Source of the DNA: Mycolicibacterium chitae
Lineage (GTDB): Bacteria > Actinomycetota > Actinomycetes > Mycobacteriales > Mycobacteriaceae
NCBI RefSeq assembly: GCF_900637205.1
Contig: NZ_LR134355.1
Location: forward strand, 1,488,001-1,552,000
Length of the DNA stretch: 64,000 nucleotides
Direction of reading: 5' to 3'
This document shows, in pieces, positions 36,884 through 45,870 of this stretch. The translations under genes and the position numbers were made by a program. The stretch's first letter is position 1. Each line of letters begins with the position of its first letter. The notes below the pieces were generated by a model. That model made no database searches. It saw only the letters and a program-made list of their open reading frames with translations, and was not told the DNA's origin.

Positions 36884-38026
36884 GTGGCACAGGCGATCGA
36901 ACCGAGTCGAGACGGCCACAAGGACCTACACAGCGACCAAGGCGCGGTGCGTGGCGAGCATGCCGGCCGCGCGCGGGATCCGATCATTCGGGTCGCGGAC
37001 ATCGCATGGTTGGAGTTCGACAAGCCCGATCTGGTGCGCGCGGAGGCATTTGCGCGGTCGTTCGGGTTCGGTATCGCTTTGCGTGATCCGCAGGAACTGC
37101 ATCTTCGCGGCACCAAGGCCGGATCGCCGTGTGTGATCATGCGCCGCGGTCAGCGCGCTCGCTTTGCGGGGCTGGCGTTGCGGGCTGCCGACGAAGTGGA
37201 TGTGCTGCGGCTCGCCGATAAGACGGGCGCCACCGTGCATCGGCTGCCGGAGGCGATCGGCGGGATGGCGGTGCAACTGAGTGATCCGAGTGGGATGGCG
37301 GTCAAGATCGTTGCGGGAATGCACGATCTGCCCGACCAGCCTGCTCAGGGGCCGCAGATTCTGAACACCGGTCCCGATACCGCGCGGGTCAACGCCACGG
37401 TCCGTCCGCCGCGGGTGCCGGCACGGGTGCAACGGCTGGGCCATGTGGTGTTGCAGTCCACCACCTATATGAAGACCCTGAACTGGTATCTGGATACGTT
37501 CGGGATGATCGTCAGCGACTTCCTGTTCTTCCCCGGGCAGCGAGCGCGGGGTCCGGCGATGAGTTTCATCCGGTGTGATCGCGGCGCCACGCCAGCCGAT
37601 CACCACACGCTGGCCTTGGCGTTAGGGCCGGCCAACCGCTATGTGCACTCGGCATATGAGGTCAGCGATCTGGACGCGCTGGCCGCCGGCGGCGAATATC
37701 TGCGCGAGCGTGGCTATTACCGCTCCTGGGGGATCGGTCGTCACATCCAGGGCAGCCAGCTGTTCGACTACTGGCGCGACCCCGACGGGTTGCTGGTCGA
37801 GCACTTCGCCGACGGCGACATGTTCGACAACACCCTCGAACCCGGCTGGGCGCCGTTCACCGCGTCGGGACTGGCGCAGTGGGGCCCGCCGGCCACCAAG
37901 GACTTCCTCGACGCAGATCCGCGTGCCGCCCGCCATCAGCTGACGTCCATGGTCTCGGCCCTGCGCGGTGACAACGAATTCGACCTCAACCGTCTTGTCG
38001 GCCTAGTGAAAGTAGCGATCTCATGA
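36884..38026 (+). CDS. Two-domain extradiol ring-cleavage dioxygenase (VOC type)
   Basis: 380-aa type I extradiol dioxygenase built of two VOC domains (about 33-145 and 182-310). Candidate Fe(II) ligands are H187 (RLGHVVLQS), H241 (ADHHTLALA) and E306 (GLLVEHFADGD); H256 in YVHSAYEV fits the acid-base histidine. It would cleave a catecholic ring next to the hydroxyl pair. GTG 36884 follows a strong GGAGGAGG. The first 30 residues are a non-conserved hydrophilic extension. It is the first gene of a coupled operon with hydrolase and monooxygenase. Confidence 0.9.
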   Translation: MAQAIEPSRDGHKDLHSDQGAVRGEHAGRARDPIIRVADIAWLEFDKPDLVRAEAFARSFGFGIALRDPQELHLRGTKAGSPCVIMRRGQRARFAGLALRAADEVDVLRLADKTGATVHRLPEAIGGMAVQLSDPSGMAVKIVAGMHDLPDQPAQGPQILNTGPDTARVNATVRPPRVPARVQRLGHVVLQSTTYMKTLNWYLDTFGMIVSDFLFFPGQRARGPAMSFIRCDRGATPADHHTLALALGPANRYVHSAYEVSDLDALAAGGEYLRERGYYRSWGIGRHIQGSQLFDYWRDPDGLLVEHFADGDMFDNTLEPGWAPFTASGLAQWGPPATKDFLDADPRAARHQLTSMVSALRGDNEFDLNRLVGLVKVAIS

Positions 38027-38961
38027 CCACTTCCGTCCTGCGTACATCCGATGGCTGGTGGGTTCACACGCCGACAGGCGCCGTCCAGATCGCCACGGCT
38101 GCGACCACCACCGCGGAGCTGCTGACCGACAGGGCCGCGATCGACGCCGCCGCGGTGGGCGGGGACGCGGTACCCGTCGAGGAACTGCAACTGCTGTCAC
38201 CGGTGACCGCACCGTGCCGAGTCATTGCCCAGATGACGAACTTCGAATCCCACGCCGTCGATTCCGGAATGGACCCGAAGACGCTGCCACTGACCTTCTT
38301 TCGCAAGTCGTCGGCCTCGATCACCGGTCCGTTCGGGGAGATCGTCCGGCCCGCGCACGTCACACTGCTGGACTACGAGGTCGAGATCGGTCTGGTCATC
38401 GGGCGCGACGTTCCGGCTGGTTCGACGGTGGCCGAGAACGACCTGGCCGACATCATCGCCGGGTTGACTATCACCAACGATGTGTCCGCCCGCGACATCC
38501 AGCTCCCGAAGACCCAGTTCTACGAGGGCAAGTCGTACCCGACGTTCACACCCGTCGGCCCGGCGCTGGTGCTTCTCGATGGCGCCGAGCTGTCACGGTT
38601 CGGTGACCTGCGACTGCGACTCAGCGTCAGCGGCGAAGAACGCCAGAACTCGCTGGTCGAAGGTGACATGCTGTACCGCCCGTTACAGGCACTGCAGTCG
38701 CTCACCCGCTTCCAGGACCTGGCTGCCGGTGACTTGGTGCTGACCGGGACCCCGGCGGGCACCGCGCTGACCGCCCCGCCGAAGCCGATCGAGATGATCG
38801 GCAACCTGCTACCGCCGGCGGTCAAGTGGAAGGCATTCTTCTCCCGCCAGGCCAAAAACCGGAAGTATCTGCAGCACGGCGATGTCGTCGAAGCGTCGGT
38901 CGCCACCGACGACGGTGTGATCGATCTGGGCACACAACGGCTGTCGGTGCGCCATGCATGA
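38023..38961 (+). CDS. Fumarylacetoacetate hydrolase-family enzyme
   Basis: 312-aa FAH-fold enzyme. Metal-binding E119 and E121 (LLDYEVEIGLVIG) and D153 (TNDVSARD) are present, plus the LVLTGTPAGT segment. In catechol pathways, FAH proteins hydrolyse or decarboxylate the ring-cleavage product, which fits the preceding extradiol dioxygenase. ATG overlaps the previous stop (ATGA). The exact reaction (C-C hydrolase, decarboxylase or hydratase) cannot be decided. Confidence 0.9.
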   Translation: MTTSVLRTSDGWWVHTPTGAVQIATAATTTAELLTDRAAIDAAAVGGDAVPVEELQLLSPVTAPCRVIAQMTNFESHAVDSGMDPKTLPLTFFRKSSASITGPFGEIVRPAHVTLLDYEVEIGLVIGRDVPAGSTVAENDLADIIAGLTITNDVSARDIQLPKTQFYEGKSYPTFTPVGPALVLLDGAELSRFGDLRLRLSVSGEERQNSLVEGDMLYRPLQALQSLTRFQDLAAGDLVLTGTPAGTALTAPPKPIEMIGNLLPPAVKWKAFFSRQAKNRKYLQHGDVVEASVATDDGVIDLGTQRLSVRHA

Positions 38962-39100
38962 GGGGGAAATCACGTTGTCTCGCAGCGTAATCACGGGACT
39001 TCCTGCCGCCGCGATCACACTCGGAGGGTCGGCTGACCGCACCGCACTGCAACGCCTGGTGAAGTCGTTCTCGGTGAACTACGAGACCGATGGGCAATGA
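38954..39100 (+). CDS. 48-aa ORF coupled between hydrolase and monooxygenase
   Basis: Starts MHEGEITLSRSVITGL, overlapping the 3' end of the hydrolase gene by 8 nt, and its TGA overlaps the next ATG (ATGA). The ending DRTALQRLVKSFSVNYETDG faintly recalls the SCP2-like C-terminal domain of alkyl sulfatases. It could be a leftover of such a domain, a real small protein, or merely the leader that couples translation. The overlaps at both ends support translation. Confidence 0.55.
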   Translation: MHEGEITLSRSVITGLPAAAITLGGSADRTALQRLVKSFSVNYETDGQ

Positions 39101-40710
39101 CGGGCACGGCGGACAGCGCGACCACCGAGCACGTCCCGGTGGTGGTGGTCGGCGGTGGTCCCACCGGGGTCACCGCAGCCACTTTGCTCGCCGAGTACGG
39201 CGTCGACACCTTGGTGTTGGACCGGTGGCCGCAGGTGTATCCGCAACCGCGTGCGGTCCACCTCGATGACGAGGTCTACCGCATCCTGGCCCGGCTGGGG
39301 ATAGCCGAGGAGTTCGCCGGCATCTCGCGTGCGGCTCAGGGTTTGCGGCTGGTCGACCGCAACCTGTCGGTGCTCGCTGAGTTCCGTCGCGATACCACGC
39401 TGACGCGCAACGGTTTTCCGGCGGCCAGCATGTTCGACCAACCTCAGCTCGAAGAACTGTTGCGCACCAACCTGCACCGGCACCCGCGCGCACGGTTTCG
39501 CGGCGACACCGAGGTTTTCGAGCTCGCCGCCGGTGACCGCCCAATACGTCTGCGGATGCGCGACCGGACGACCGGCGATGAGTCGGTGATCACCGCCGAT
39601 TTCGTGCTCGGTTGCGACGGTGCCAACAGCATGGTGCGCACGACGATCGGCGCGCAGATGCGCAACCTGAAGTTCGATCAACGCTGGCTGGTCGTCGACA
39701 TCGCCACCGACGCCGATCTGCACCAGTGGGAGGGAGTGCACCAGCTCTGCGATGACCACCGCGCAGGCACCTATATGCGGATCGGTCCCACCCGTTACCG
39801 TTGGGAATTCCGCCTCCTCGACCACGAGTCGGTCGACGATTACGCCACCGTGGCCGCGCTTCATCCGCTGATCGCCCCGTGGACACGGGACGTCGATGAC
39901 GCGGATCTCCAGTTGATTCGTGTCGCGGAGTACACCTTCCGTGCACAACTCGCCGACTGCTGGCGGCGTGGCAACGTCTTTCTTCTCGGTGATGCTGCGC
40001 ACCTGACCCCACCGTTCATCGGCCAGGGTATGGGCTCCGGGTTGCGTGACGCGATGAACCTGTCGTGGAAGATCGCCGGTGTGTGGCGCGGCGATCTGTC
40101 TCGCAGTGCGCTCGACAGTTATGAGACTGAGCGACGTCCGCATGCTCGGCACATGATCTGGCTGGCGCTCAACGTCGGACGGGCGATGACCTGCGGTGGT
40201 CGGCTCGGGACGGCCGCCCGCTCGTTGATCCTGCCGTGGCTACACCTGGTGCCGGGGCTGCGGACGAAGGTGACCGATTCCCAGACGCCGCCGTTGCGGT
40301 CATCGACCCTGGTGCGGCGCACGGTGCGTACCGGCCGCGTCGGGGGACACCTATGCCGGAATGTGCTGCTGGACAACGGCTCTTTCCTCGATGATGAGCT
40401 GGGCTTGGGATTCGCGGTGATCACCACCGTGGCGCTGAGCCCGTCGCAGCGCGAGATCGTCGAGACCCGCGGCGCGAGCACTGTGCACGCCGCGGCCGGG
40501 TCCGAGCTGGCCCGGTGGCTCAAGCGCCATCAGGTCACCGCGGTGGTGGTGCGACCCGACCGCGCCATCATGTTCGCCAGCCGCGACCTGGACACGGTGT
40601 GCCGCGCCGTTCCCCGGTTCCTGGTCGACCACCAATGCGCCACCCCGGACGCACACATCCGGCCGGACACCTCGCCGACTGCGCCGCGTGCCGACATCAT
40701 CGACGAATAG
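39097..40710 (+). CDS. FAD-dependent aromatic hydroxylase (MhpA/PheA-like)
   Basis: 537-aa class A flavoprotein monooxygenase that would hydroxylate a phenolic compound to a catechol using NAD(P)H and oxygen, supplying substrate for the extradiol enzyme of the operon. Seen: N-terminal Rossmann motif VVVVGGGPTGV, the DG motif LGCDGANS and the GD motif LLGDAAHLTPPFIGQGM (about residue 300). The C-terminal thioredoxin-like domain is short and ends in a Pro/Thr-rich tail. Its start overlaps the 48-aa ORF. Confidence 0.9.
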   Translation: MTGTADSATTEHVPVVVVGGGPTGVTAATLLAEYGVDTLVLDRWPQVYPQPRAVHLDDEVYRILARLGIAEEFAGISRAAQGLRLVDRNLSVLAEFRRDTTLTRNGFPAASMFDQPQLEELLRTNLHRHPRARFRGDTEVFELAAGDRPIRLRMRDRTTGDESVITADFVLGCDGANSMVRTTIGAQMRNLKFDQRWLVVDIATDADLHQWEGVHQLCDDHRAGTYMRIGPTRYRWEFRLLDHESVDDYATVAALHPLIAPWTRDVDDADLQLIRVAEYTFRAQLADCWRRGNVFLLGDAAHLTPPFIGQGMGSGLRDAMNLSWKIAGVWRGDLSRSALDSYETERRPHARHMIWLALNVGRAMTCGGRLGTAARSLILPWLHLVPGLRTKVTDSQTPPLRSSTLVRRTVRTGRVGGHLCRNVLLDNGSFLDDELGLGFAVITTVALSPSQREIVETRGASTVHAAAGSELARWLKRHQVTAVVVRPDRAIMFASRDLDTVCRAVPRFLVDHQCATPDAHIRPDTSPTAPRADIIDE

Positions 40711-40720
40711 AGATCGTCAG

Positions 40721-40776
40721 CGTGATCGAGGTCGGTGACGATCTCGACGACTGCCGGCCCGCGGTAGCCGCGTGCA
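40721..40776 (-). pseudogene. Remnant resembling the 3' end of a ThDP-enzyme gene
   Basis: Minus-strand translation gives ARGYRGPAVVEIVTDLDH, close to the C-terminal ALAYPGPALVEIVTDPQS of the intact Rieske-ThDP gene (47124). DNA similarity to positions near 47130-47180 is evident. No upstream part or stop codon accompanies it, so it is a short leftover of a related gene. Confidence 0.55.
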
Positions 40777-40792
40777 CGGTCCCCGCACTCCC

Positions 40793-41739
40793 TCATGCAC
40801 GCGATTGCCGGACTTTCCAGCGATCGGGGTCGTCCTCCAGCGCGGCACGGTCCCAGTTGCCGAGGACTGCCGCCGCTTCGTAAGTGTCCTGGAGGAATTC
40901 GGTCAGAGCCTGATCAGGGTCCGCGGCTTGCCGCACCGCCTCGTATGGCAGCAGGAACGGGCGGTAGTCCTGACTGTAGAACGCCTCTTCTGGGCCGACC
41001 TGGTAGTCGGCGAAACCATCGGGTGCCGGGTAGGCGTAGGCATAGAACGCCCCCTCGTCGCCGCCGCCGGGCCAAAACCCGCAGCTGCTCAGTTCGCGGG
41101 AATACCCCTCTTCCATCACCCAGTCACCGACATTGGGTGAACCACCGGGGTGGATCGGCGCGGTACCGCCGGAGAATCTGGTACAGGCCAAATCCATTGC
41201 TCCCCAGAAGAAGTGAACAGGACTGACCTTGACGACGAACCGCGATCGGAATTGGCCGATGACGCGGTTGGCCTGCAGCAGTTGCCGCCAGAACAGGTTC
41301 GCGGCAGCGGGATCGTACGATGCCCGTTCGACGTCTTCGGCGAACGGCACGGCCGGCTCGACCTCGTTGGGGCGCGACTGGATCCGCGTGTCGAGTCCCA
41401 GCTCGTGTAGCGCCGCCATGACCTTGAAGTAGAAGTCCGCGACGGATTGCGCCTTGAGCTGGATGGATCGGCTCGCGCCGCTGCTACTTCGGATTCGCAG
41501 CTGGTGGTCGATGAAGTCGAACTCGATGTCGAAGGTGTCACCGCCGTGCGGGATCGCCGATGTGGTGAGTCCACGCGGCGTCACGTACAACGTGACTTGC
41601 CACCAGTGGCGACCAGCGGGGCGTGGGCGAGCCGAATCTTGCCGATGATCTGCGTCCACATGTGGAGCGTGTCGCGCGTCGGTGTCCAGTCGTCGACACG
41701 CAGACGGGGCCAGTTGTCGAGGCGCGAGTGCTCTGCCAT
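40793..41739 (-). pseudogene. DUF5996 protein gene with one-base frameshift
   Basis: The N-terminal part (from ATG 41739) reads DNWPRLRVDDWTPTRDTLHM ... IGKIRLAHAPLV. The remainder, in another frame, reads HWWQVTLYVTPRGLTTSAIP and continues to the stop at 40793 with FYAYAYPAPDG and FLLPYEAVR. The two frames join at about 41606-41615, where one base appears to be missing; the total length is one short of a multiple of three. The family is of unknown function. A sequencing error or real inactivation are both possible. Confidence 0.75.
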
Positions 41740-41767
41740 CCCCCGACCCTACTGAGATGCGCATCAC

Positions 41768-42060
41768 ATGCAAACCCTGCTTCGCGGTGTCCCCGACATA
41801 TCGGGTTTCGGGTTCTCCCACCGGCTCCAAAGTGTCTTCTCCCGAGACGGGATCCTCATCAACGTGTCGATCTACTGGTTGACGTCGACGATCGGCTCAT
41901 CGATGCGGATGTATCGGGCGAACGCAACGGATCGGCCCTGCGCAGCGTGCCGGCGCGTCGAAGTGCCTTCGGGCTACTCGTTGTTCGCCGGCCACATCGT
42001 GCGGCCGCCGCACGACTGGCTGCATCGGACCCTCCGGAATCGCCAGTCGCGTGCGACACT
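41768..42060 (+). pseudogene. Epoxide-hydrolase-like C-terminal fragment
   Basis: The frame from 41768 reads LINVSIYWLTSTIGSSMRMY and then RVEVPSGYSLFAGHIVRPPHDWLHR. I recognise this as the cap/C-terminal region of epoxide-hydrolase alpha/beta proteins, where YW, SSMR and VPTG...EIVRPPR blocks occur. The N-terminal catalytic half is absent, so it is a fragment. The end is approximate; the frame runs on into the next small gene. Confidence 0.55.
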
Positions 42061-42121
42061 GCAAACCGCGGCCACGGTCGGAACGGGAATGCACAGACAC
42101 CGCCGCCACGTTGGACACTGC

Positions 42122-42373
42122 ATGGTATCGAACACTTTGACCAGACGGTTCTCGACAGTAGTAGGTGGTGCCGCCGTCATCGCAATGATCGGCATCACCG
42201 CGGCATGCAGTACCGACAGCGAAACACCCGAGCAGTCACCAACGACCACCACGGAGTCCTCGCTGACACCGACCGAGAAGTCGATCAAGCCCGCCCCAGG
42301 GCCTTTCACTCCGCCGGTGACAGCGCCCCAGCAGACGGTCCGGGCTCCGAACGAGCCCATCGACCGCGGATGA
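42122..42373 (+). CDS. Small lipoprotein, paralogue 1
   Basis: 83-aa protein with an N-terminal signal and lipobox (GITAAC), then a short Thr/Pro-rich surface chain with STDSETPEQ, LTPTEKSI and APQQTVRAPN. It is clearly paralogous to the protein at 46814, sharing NTLTRR at the N-terminus and the same C-terminal block. No conserved domain is recognisable. It follows a decayed epoxide hydrolase fragment. Confidence 0.77.
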   Translation: MVSNTLTRRFSTVVGGAAVIAMIGITAACSTDSETPEQSPTTTTESSLTPTEKSIKPAPGPFTPPVTAPQQTVRAPNEPIDRG

Positions 42374-42410
42374 GTACCCGCACTCGTTGACAAACGGGGG
42401 GAGCGGATCC

Positions 42411-43058
42411 TCAGGCGACGCTCTCGCCGGCGGTATCCCACAGGGCATCGATCTGCGCGTGTGCGCGTTCCAGGCTCTCCTGGGCCAAGGGTCGAAGGTG
42501 CGCCATACGGGCGTCGTCGGCGGCCATGGTCAGCTCGGCCACAATGATCTGCGGCTCCAAACCGGTAAGCGAAACCGCGTGTGCGATCCAGGATTCCGCG
42601 TGATCCCAGCCATGCTTGGGAGTGCCTCCCCGGTAGCCCCCGCCGCGGCTCTCGATCACGATGAACTCCGTCCCGGAGAGTAGGCCGGTGCCGTCCGAGG
42701 CGAAAGACAGTCCGCCGGCGACGATATGGTCGACCCACGTCTTCACCAGGCTGGGCGCGGCGTAGTTGTACAACGCCATGCCCAACACCACGGCGTCGGC
42801 GGCCTTGATCTCGTCGATCAGCTTCCTACTCAACGCGTAGGTCCGAGCTTCGGCGGGGTTGTGGTGCTCTGGCGGAGTCATCAACGCCAGACCGTTCGAA
42901 CCATCCAGATGCGGTATGGGGTCGGCCGCCAGGTCGCGGTATGTCACCGTCCCAGCGGGATTGGCCACGAGCCACCGGGCAGCCGCTCGAGCCGTCAGCG
43001 CGCGGCTGACCGATCCCTCCACGCGGACCGAGGAGTCGATGTGCAGGAGTGTGCGCAT
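42411..43058 (-). CDS. azoR: FMN-dependent NADH-azoreductase / quinone reductase
   Basis: 215-aa flavodoxin-fold enzyme. Seen: MRTLLHIDSSVRVEGSVSR with the FMN phosphate loop, VVLGMALYNYAAPSLVKTWVD, and ESRGGGYRGG near the flavin. The family reduces quinones and azo compounds with NADH. AGAAGGA precedes the ATG at 43058. It follows the intradiol dioxygenase by 29 bp on the same strand, so it may keep a hydroxyquinol-type substrate reduced. Confidence 0.88.
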   Translation of the reverse strand: MRTLLHIDSSVRVEGSVSRALTARAAARWLVANPAGTVTYRDLAADPIPHLDGSNGLALMTPPEHHNPAEARTYALSRKLIDEIKAADAVVLGMALYNYAAPSLVKTWVDHIVAGGLSFASDGTGLLSGTEFIVIESRGGGYRGGTPKHGWDHAESWIAHAVSLTGLEPQIIVAELTMAADDARMAHLRPLAQESLERAHAQIDALWDTAGESVA

Positions 43059-43087
43059 GATCTGTCCTTCTGTATTTCGGGTGCCGG

Positions 43088-43969
43088 TCATCGAGGACTC
43101 GGGGCGGGATCAGCTGCGTGCAGAACGAAGTCGTAGCGGGCCACCAGGAAGGGTTCGTCCACCTGCCGACCGTCGGGGCCCGGGCCGGCAGGGTGCTCGG
43201 TGAAGCTGACGACGAGTTCGTCCTTGACGCCGAAGACGACGTCGGTGTCGAGATAGTCGGTGCCGTAGCGGAAAAGATGCGTGATCAGCGTGCGGTAACC
43301 GGGCGCCTCGAACAGACAGTGGACATGGGCGGGCCGGTATTCACTGATGTCCGTGGCACTGATCAGCCTTCCGACCGGCCCGTCCATGGGGATCGTGTAT
43401 CCGATCGGGGTGATCGTGCGCACGCAGTACGTGCCGTCGGAGCGGGTGCAGTACTTGGCGCGGAGGCGTGCCTCGTCGAGCCCGGTGTACTGCGCTTCGT
43501 AGGTCCCGGTGGCGTCGGCCTGCCACACGTCGAGGATCGCGCCGGCGATCGGGGTGCCTGCGGTGTCGGTGACGGTGCCGGTGATGAACAGCGGTGTCCC
43601 TTCGACGCCGTCGGACATGTCGAATCCGAACGGGGCGGGCGGTGAGCCATCGATGTAGAACGGGCCGAGCACGGTCGCCGGGGTCGCCGGCGCCGGGAAC
43701 CGGTTGTTCATCTGAACCACCAGCATGCTCAAGCCGAACACGTCGGAGGCCAGGATGAACTCCTGGCGCTTGTCGGTGCTGATCTCGCCGACCTCGGTGA
43801 GCCAGTCGATGGCGGCCATCCACTCCTCGGAGGTCAGCGCGACCTCGCGGGCATAGTCGTGGATGTGGCGGACAAGGACGCTCATGAGTTCGGCCGTACG
43901 CGGCGAGTACGCGGTGGACCAACGCTTGACGGCCAGATCGGTGATGTTGTCCTCGGTGACGAAAGTCAT
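43088..43969 (-). CDS. Intradiol dioxygenase (hydroxyquinol/catechol 1,2-dioxygenase type)
   Basis: 293-aa non-haem Fe(III) ring-cleavage enzyme. It has an N-terminal helical dimerisation domain (about 1-95) and the catalytic beta-sandwich with probable ligands Y157, Y191 (TPIGYTIP), H215 and H217 (YRPAHVHCLFEAPGY). Ligand spacing agrees with catechol and hydroxyquinol 1,2-dioxygenases. Pairing with a quinone reductase favours hydroxyquinol. GAGGAATC lies before the ATG. Confidence 0.9.
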   Translation of the reverse strand: MTFVTEDNITDLAVKRWSTAYSPRTAELMSVLVRHIHDYAREVALTSEEWMAAIDWLTEVGEISTDKRQEFILASDVFGLSMLVVQMNNRFPAPATPATVLGPFYIDGSPPAPFGFDMSDGVEGTPLFITGTVTDTAGTPIAGAILDVWQADATGTYEAQYTGLDEARLRAKYCTRSDGTYCVRTITPIGYTIPMDGPVGRLISATDISEYRPAHVHCLFEAPGYRTLITHLFRYGTDYLDTDVVFGVKDELVVSFTEHPAGPGPDGRQVDEPFLVARYDFVLHAADPAPSPR

Positions 43970-44208
43970 TGTGATTCCTCAATGTGCTCGTGATCGACCG
44001 TCGTCAGGATGACGTGGTGATGGGAATGCGGTGTCTCAGCGACTTCACCGATCATCCTGGCGCGGTCGCGCACCAGGGCCCAGGCAGCAGTTTTCCTAGC
44101 ACCGCGAGGGCCACGCGGCGGAACTGCGTTACTTACAGAACATTTGGGTGCTAAAGGTGGTGCTGACACTGCCTGGATCCCCGTGCCCCGCACCCCCACG
44201 ATCGTTGT

Positions 44209-44322
44209 GTGCCCGCTGAACCGGATCGCTACCGAGACTTCTTCAAGCAGACCGTGCTTTCCATCGCGCGGACAGTGCTTTTCGCCGCCGTGCTGCTCGT
44301 CGTGGTGGTGTATGTGATGTGA
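44209..44322 (+). CDS. Candidate 37-aa single-pass membrane peptide
   Basis: GTG 44209 opens a frame reading PAEPDRYRDFFKQTVLSIAR followed by one clean hydrophobic segment (TVLFAAVLLVVVVYVM) and TGA. A charged N-terminus followed by a Val/Leu-rich helix looks like a genuine membrane peptide rather than a shadow frame. No ribosome-binding site is evident. It lies in the 367-bp gap between the intradiol dioxygenase start and the XRE gene; the rest of that gap shows nothing I can support. Confidence 0.45.
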   Translation: MPAEPDRYRDFFKQTVLSIARTVLFAAVLLVVVVYVM

Positions 44323-44336
44323 CGCCGACCGCCATG

Positions 44337-45161
44337 TCAGACCACGTCGGGCACTTGGCACCCGCTCAACTCGTGCAACGCAGCTTCCGACGGCGAGCCA
44401 GGGTCGGCCCAGTAGACCACCATGATGTACTCGCTGCCGCGCAGGGCCAGCTGTTGGAAGTGCAGATCGAGCGGCCCGACCAGGGGGTGGTTGATCAACA
44501 GCAGGCCGCGGCCGTGACGCCCGACGTCATAGGTGGCCCATAGCGCGCGGAAGTCCGCGCTGTGACTGCACAACTCCTCGATCAACGCGTCCATCCCGGG
44601 ATCGGGGTGGTGGCTTGCGAAGTCACGGAGCCAGCGCACCGCCCACGCGGTCAGGCCCTCCCAGTCCCGGCAGAACTCGCGCATGTCCTCGTCGAGGAAC
44701 AGGCTGCGCACCGGGTTTCCCCCGACCGCGAAGCTCGCCGACAGCGCGGCGGCACACGCGTTGGCCATCACCACGGTTGCGGAACCGTCATGAATACACG
44801 CCGGAGACACCTGCCAGCTGTCGATCAGGGCCTGCAGGGCGGGATTCACCGGCCGTCGCGGCCTGACGACCGGGCGTCGGGATGTGGAGTGCGCCACCAG
44901 ATGTCGCAGATATGCGGTCGCGTCGGGTGTGAGCCGTAAGGTGCCGGCGATGGCATCGAGGACCTGATCGGATGGTCGCTCGCGTCCTTGTTCGATGCGG
45001 TGGTAGTAGTCGACGCTGATACCGGCCAGGCTTGCCACTTCTTCCCGGCGCAGTCCGGTCACGCGGCGCCGGCTTCCCGTCGGTAGCCCTACATCGCGTG
45101 GTTGGACCTTGGCGCGATGCTGTCGGAGAAATTCCGCGAGAGCGGTGTTCCTGCTGGGCAC
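44337..45161 (-). CDS. XRE-family regulator with MmyB-like ligand domain
   Basis: 274-aa protein: N-terminal helix-turn-helix (LRREEVASLAGISVDYYHRIEQGRE) and a C-terminal PAS-like MmyB domain (about 105-265). This actinobacterial regulator type often governs an adjacent dehydrogenase, perhaps through binding a fatty-acid-like ligand. Candidate targets are the intradiol dioxygenase/azoreductase genes downstream on the same strand or the SDR gene further right. Confidence 0.87.
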   Translation of the reverse strand: MPSRNTALAEFLRQHRAKVQPRDVGLPTGSRRRVTGLRREEVASLAGISVDYYHRIEQGRERPSDQVLDAIAGTLRLTPDATAYLRHLVAHSTSRRPVVRPRRPVNPALQALIDSWQVSPACIHDGSATVVMANACAAALSASFAVGGNPVRSLFLDEDMREFCRDWEGLTAWAVRWLRDFASHHPDPGMDALIEELCSHSADFRALWATYDVGRHGRGLLLINHPLVGPLDLHFQQLALRGSEYIMVVYWADPGSPSEAALHELSGCQVPDVV

Positions 45162-45257
45162 TTCCTCAGGGTAGGTGGAGGATCATGCGGTCAGCAGCAG
45201 CAGAATTCACAGAACTTGATGTGCAAAACGCACTGTGGTCGGCCGTCGCAGGTGCGT

Positions 45258-45830
45258 TCAGCGCACCCCGTCGAAGGTGAGCGTCAGCAGTGCGTCGATG
45301 TGTTGCGGCTCGAGCGGCATGTCGTGGAACAGCCGATATTCGATGACGCCGTAGAGCACATCGCGCAGCGTGGCCACGTCGGCGTCGGGACGTATCTCGC
45401 CGCGCTGTTTCGCCAGGGCCGCCCGCGCGGTGAACCCTTTGATATTGGGTTCGATGACCTGCTCGAAGACCGCCTGCAACAGGTCGGGGTCGGACTGACC
45501 GGCGGCGATGACACCCCGGTACGCCGCTCCGAAACTGGTGGTTGCGATCAGGTCCACGATTCCGACCAGCTGCTCCCGCAGGTCGGTGACCATATCGCCG
45601 GTGTCAGGAAACACGACGACCGGATTGAGACTCTGGATCGCCGCTTCGAGCACCACCGCGCCCTTGGACGGCCACCAGCGGTAGATGGTCTGCTTACCGC
45701 AACCCGCCCGCTTGGCGATCGCCTCGACCGAGACGTTGTCGTAGCCGAGTTCGCCGACCAGGGCCAGCGCCGCCTCAAGAATCGCCCGCCGCGAGTGCTC
45801 GTTGCGTCGGCTGGGATCGGGTGGCGGCAT
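45258..45830 (-). CDS. TetR-family regulator
   Basis: 190-aa regulator: helix-turn-helix (SVEAIAKRAGCGKQTIYRWW) and a TetR_C-type C-terminus (IATTSFGAAYRGVIAAGQ). It is divergent from the SDR gene, with repeated AGACG/CGTCT half-sites between them. The usual arrangement implies repression of the dehydrogenase and of itself. Confidence 0.88.
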   Translation of the reverse strand: MPPPDPSRRNEHSRRAILEAALALVGELGYDNVSVEAIAKRAGCGKQTIYRWWPSKGAVVLEAAIQSLNPVVVFPDTGDMVTDLREQLVGIVDLIATTSFGAAYRGVIAAGQSDPDLLQAVFEQVIEPNIKGFTARAALAKQRGEIRPDADVATLRDVLYGVIEYRLFHDMPLEPQHIDALLTLTFDGVR

Positions 45831-45870
45831 GGCAGAACATTAACGCCCCACCGGCCCCAGAGACAACACG

